DNA of 14,985 nucleotides from an uncultured Planctomycetaceae bacterium (GTDB taxonomy: Bacteria > Planctomycetota > Planctomycetia > Pirellulales > Pirellulaceae). The stretch covers positions 1 through 14,985 of the forward strand of contig CAIYOB010000882.1 of assembly GCA_903927685.1 (NCBI GenBank), written 5' to 3'. The notes under the pieces were generated by a model. That model worked only from the letters and a program-made list of their open reading frames with translations, was not told where the DNA came from and did no database searches. The number at the start of each line of letters is the position of its first letter. Position 1 is the stretch's first letter. Position numbers and translations under genes: made by a program. Shown here one piece after another: positions 14,776-14,985 of this stretch.

Positions 14776-14985
14776 TCATTTTCTGGCAACCAAGCACCCA
14801 TAGGCCATCGCGCCGCTCCGGTAGGCCGCGAGGATCGTTTCGAAGCGATCGAGAAACAGCACCGTGTCACGATCGATCAGCCGAGCCAGCCAGCGGACGC
14901 CGGAACGCCGCACCCGTTGCTGGCAAATCTCCCAGGTGCGGACAACGCGACTGGTCCAGTCTTCGACCGTCTCCACCGTCAGGCC
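14776..14985 (-). CDS. C-terminal end of a SAM-dependent methyltransferase (runs off right edge)
   Basis: Seventy codons, including the stop, are visible; the frame is open to the end of the window. The sequence GLTVETVEDWTSRVVRTWE, followed by LARLIDRDTVLFLDRFETILAAYRSGAMAYGCLVARK, resembles the C-terminus of class I C- or O-methyltransferases of the sterol/tocopherol methyltransferase type: a substrate-facing helix, then a final beta strand. The SAM-binding core is outside the window, so the call rests on this tail alone. It lies 16 bases upstream of the NnrU/MddA-like gene on the same strand, and the two are likely cotranscribed with the exporter. Confidence 0.6.
   Translation of the reverse strand, partial: GLTVETVEDWTSRVVRTWEICQQRVRRSGVRWLARLIDRDTVLFLDRFETILAAYRSGAMAYGCLVARK

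Overview
The window is a GC-rich bacterial chromosome segment, most likely from a planctomycete. That assignment is an inference. It rests on intergenic palindromes of a style I associate with planctomycete genomes (ACGGATTG-c-CAATCCGT at 3837-3857 and the CCCGACGCG...CGCGTCGGG inverted repeat at 5517-5569), on the paired xylose-isomerase-like TIM barrel and Gfo/Idh/MocA genes, and on two secreted proteins with no recognisable family. No mobile element, CRISPR array, rRNA or tRNA was seen.

Left part (1-4017), minus strand: the N-terminal 234 codons of a PilT-type pilus retraction ATPase that runs off the left edge; a large secreted or lipid-anchored helical protein of unknown function (975-2825); and a small lipoprotein with 11-residue amphipathic repeats (2897-3517). 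The gap before pilT holds a 17-bp tandem repeat (811-878). The 500-bp gap at 3518-4017 holds a cluster of palindromic repeats and the 3' hairpin of hcp.

Middle (4018-6301): hcp, a short class III-like hybrid cluster protein, is divergent from a Crp/Fnr-family regulator. Between them is a perfect FNR/DNR-type palindrome (TTGAC-N4-GTCAA, 5439-5452) at class II spacing upstream of a perfect TATAAT on the hcp strand. This looks like a self-contained nitrosative or anaerobic stress module. The rest of the 301-bp hcp/regulator gap holds the hcp leader and a perfect 18-bp inverted repeat.

Right part (6471-14985): a plus-strand run of five tightly spaced genes, namely a TIM-barrel isomerase, a Gfo/Idh/MocA dehydrogenase, a UbiE-like SAM methyltransferase, an FAD-dependent oxidoreductase of the geranylgeranyl-reductase type, and a type III polyketide synthase with an intact Cys-His-Asn triad. 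The last three are joined by ATGA overlaps. A minus-strand operon converges on it: the C-terminal end of another SAM methyltransferase, a NnrU/MddA/ICMT-like membrane methyltransferase, and an RND/MMPL exporter. The exporter's 3' end overlaps the PKS gene by 98 bp. Together these look like a locus that makes, methylates, oxidises or reduces, and exports a lipophilic type III polyketide. The two sugar-type enzymes at its head are the unexpected part.
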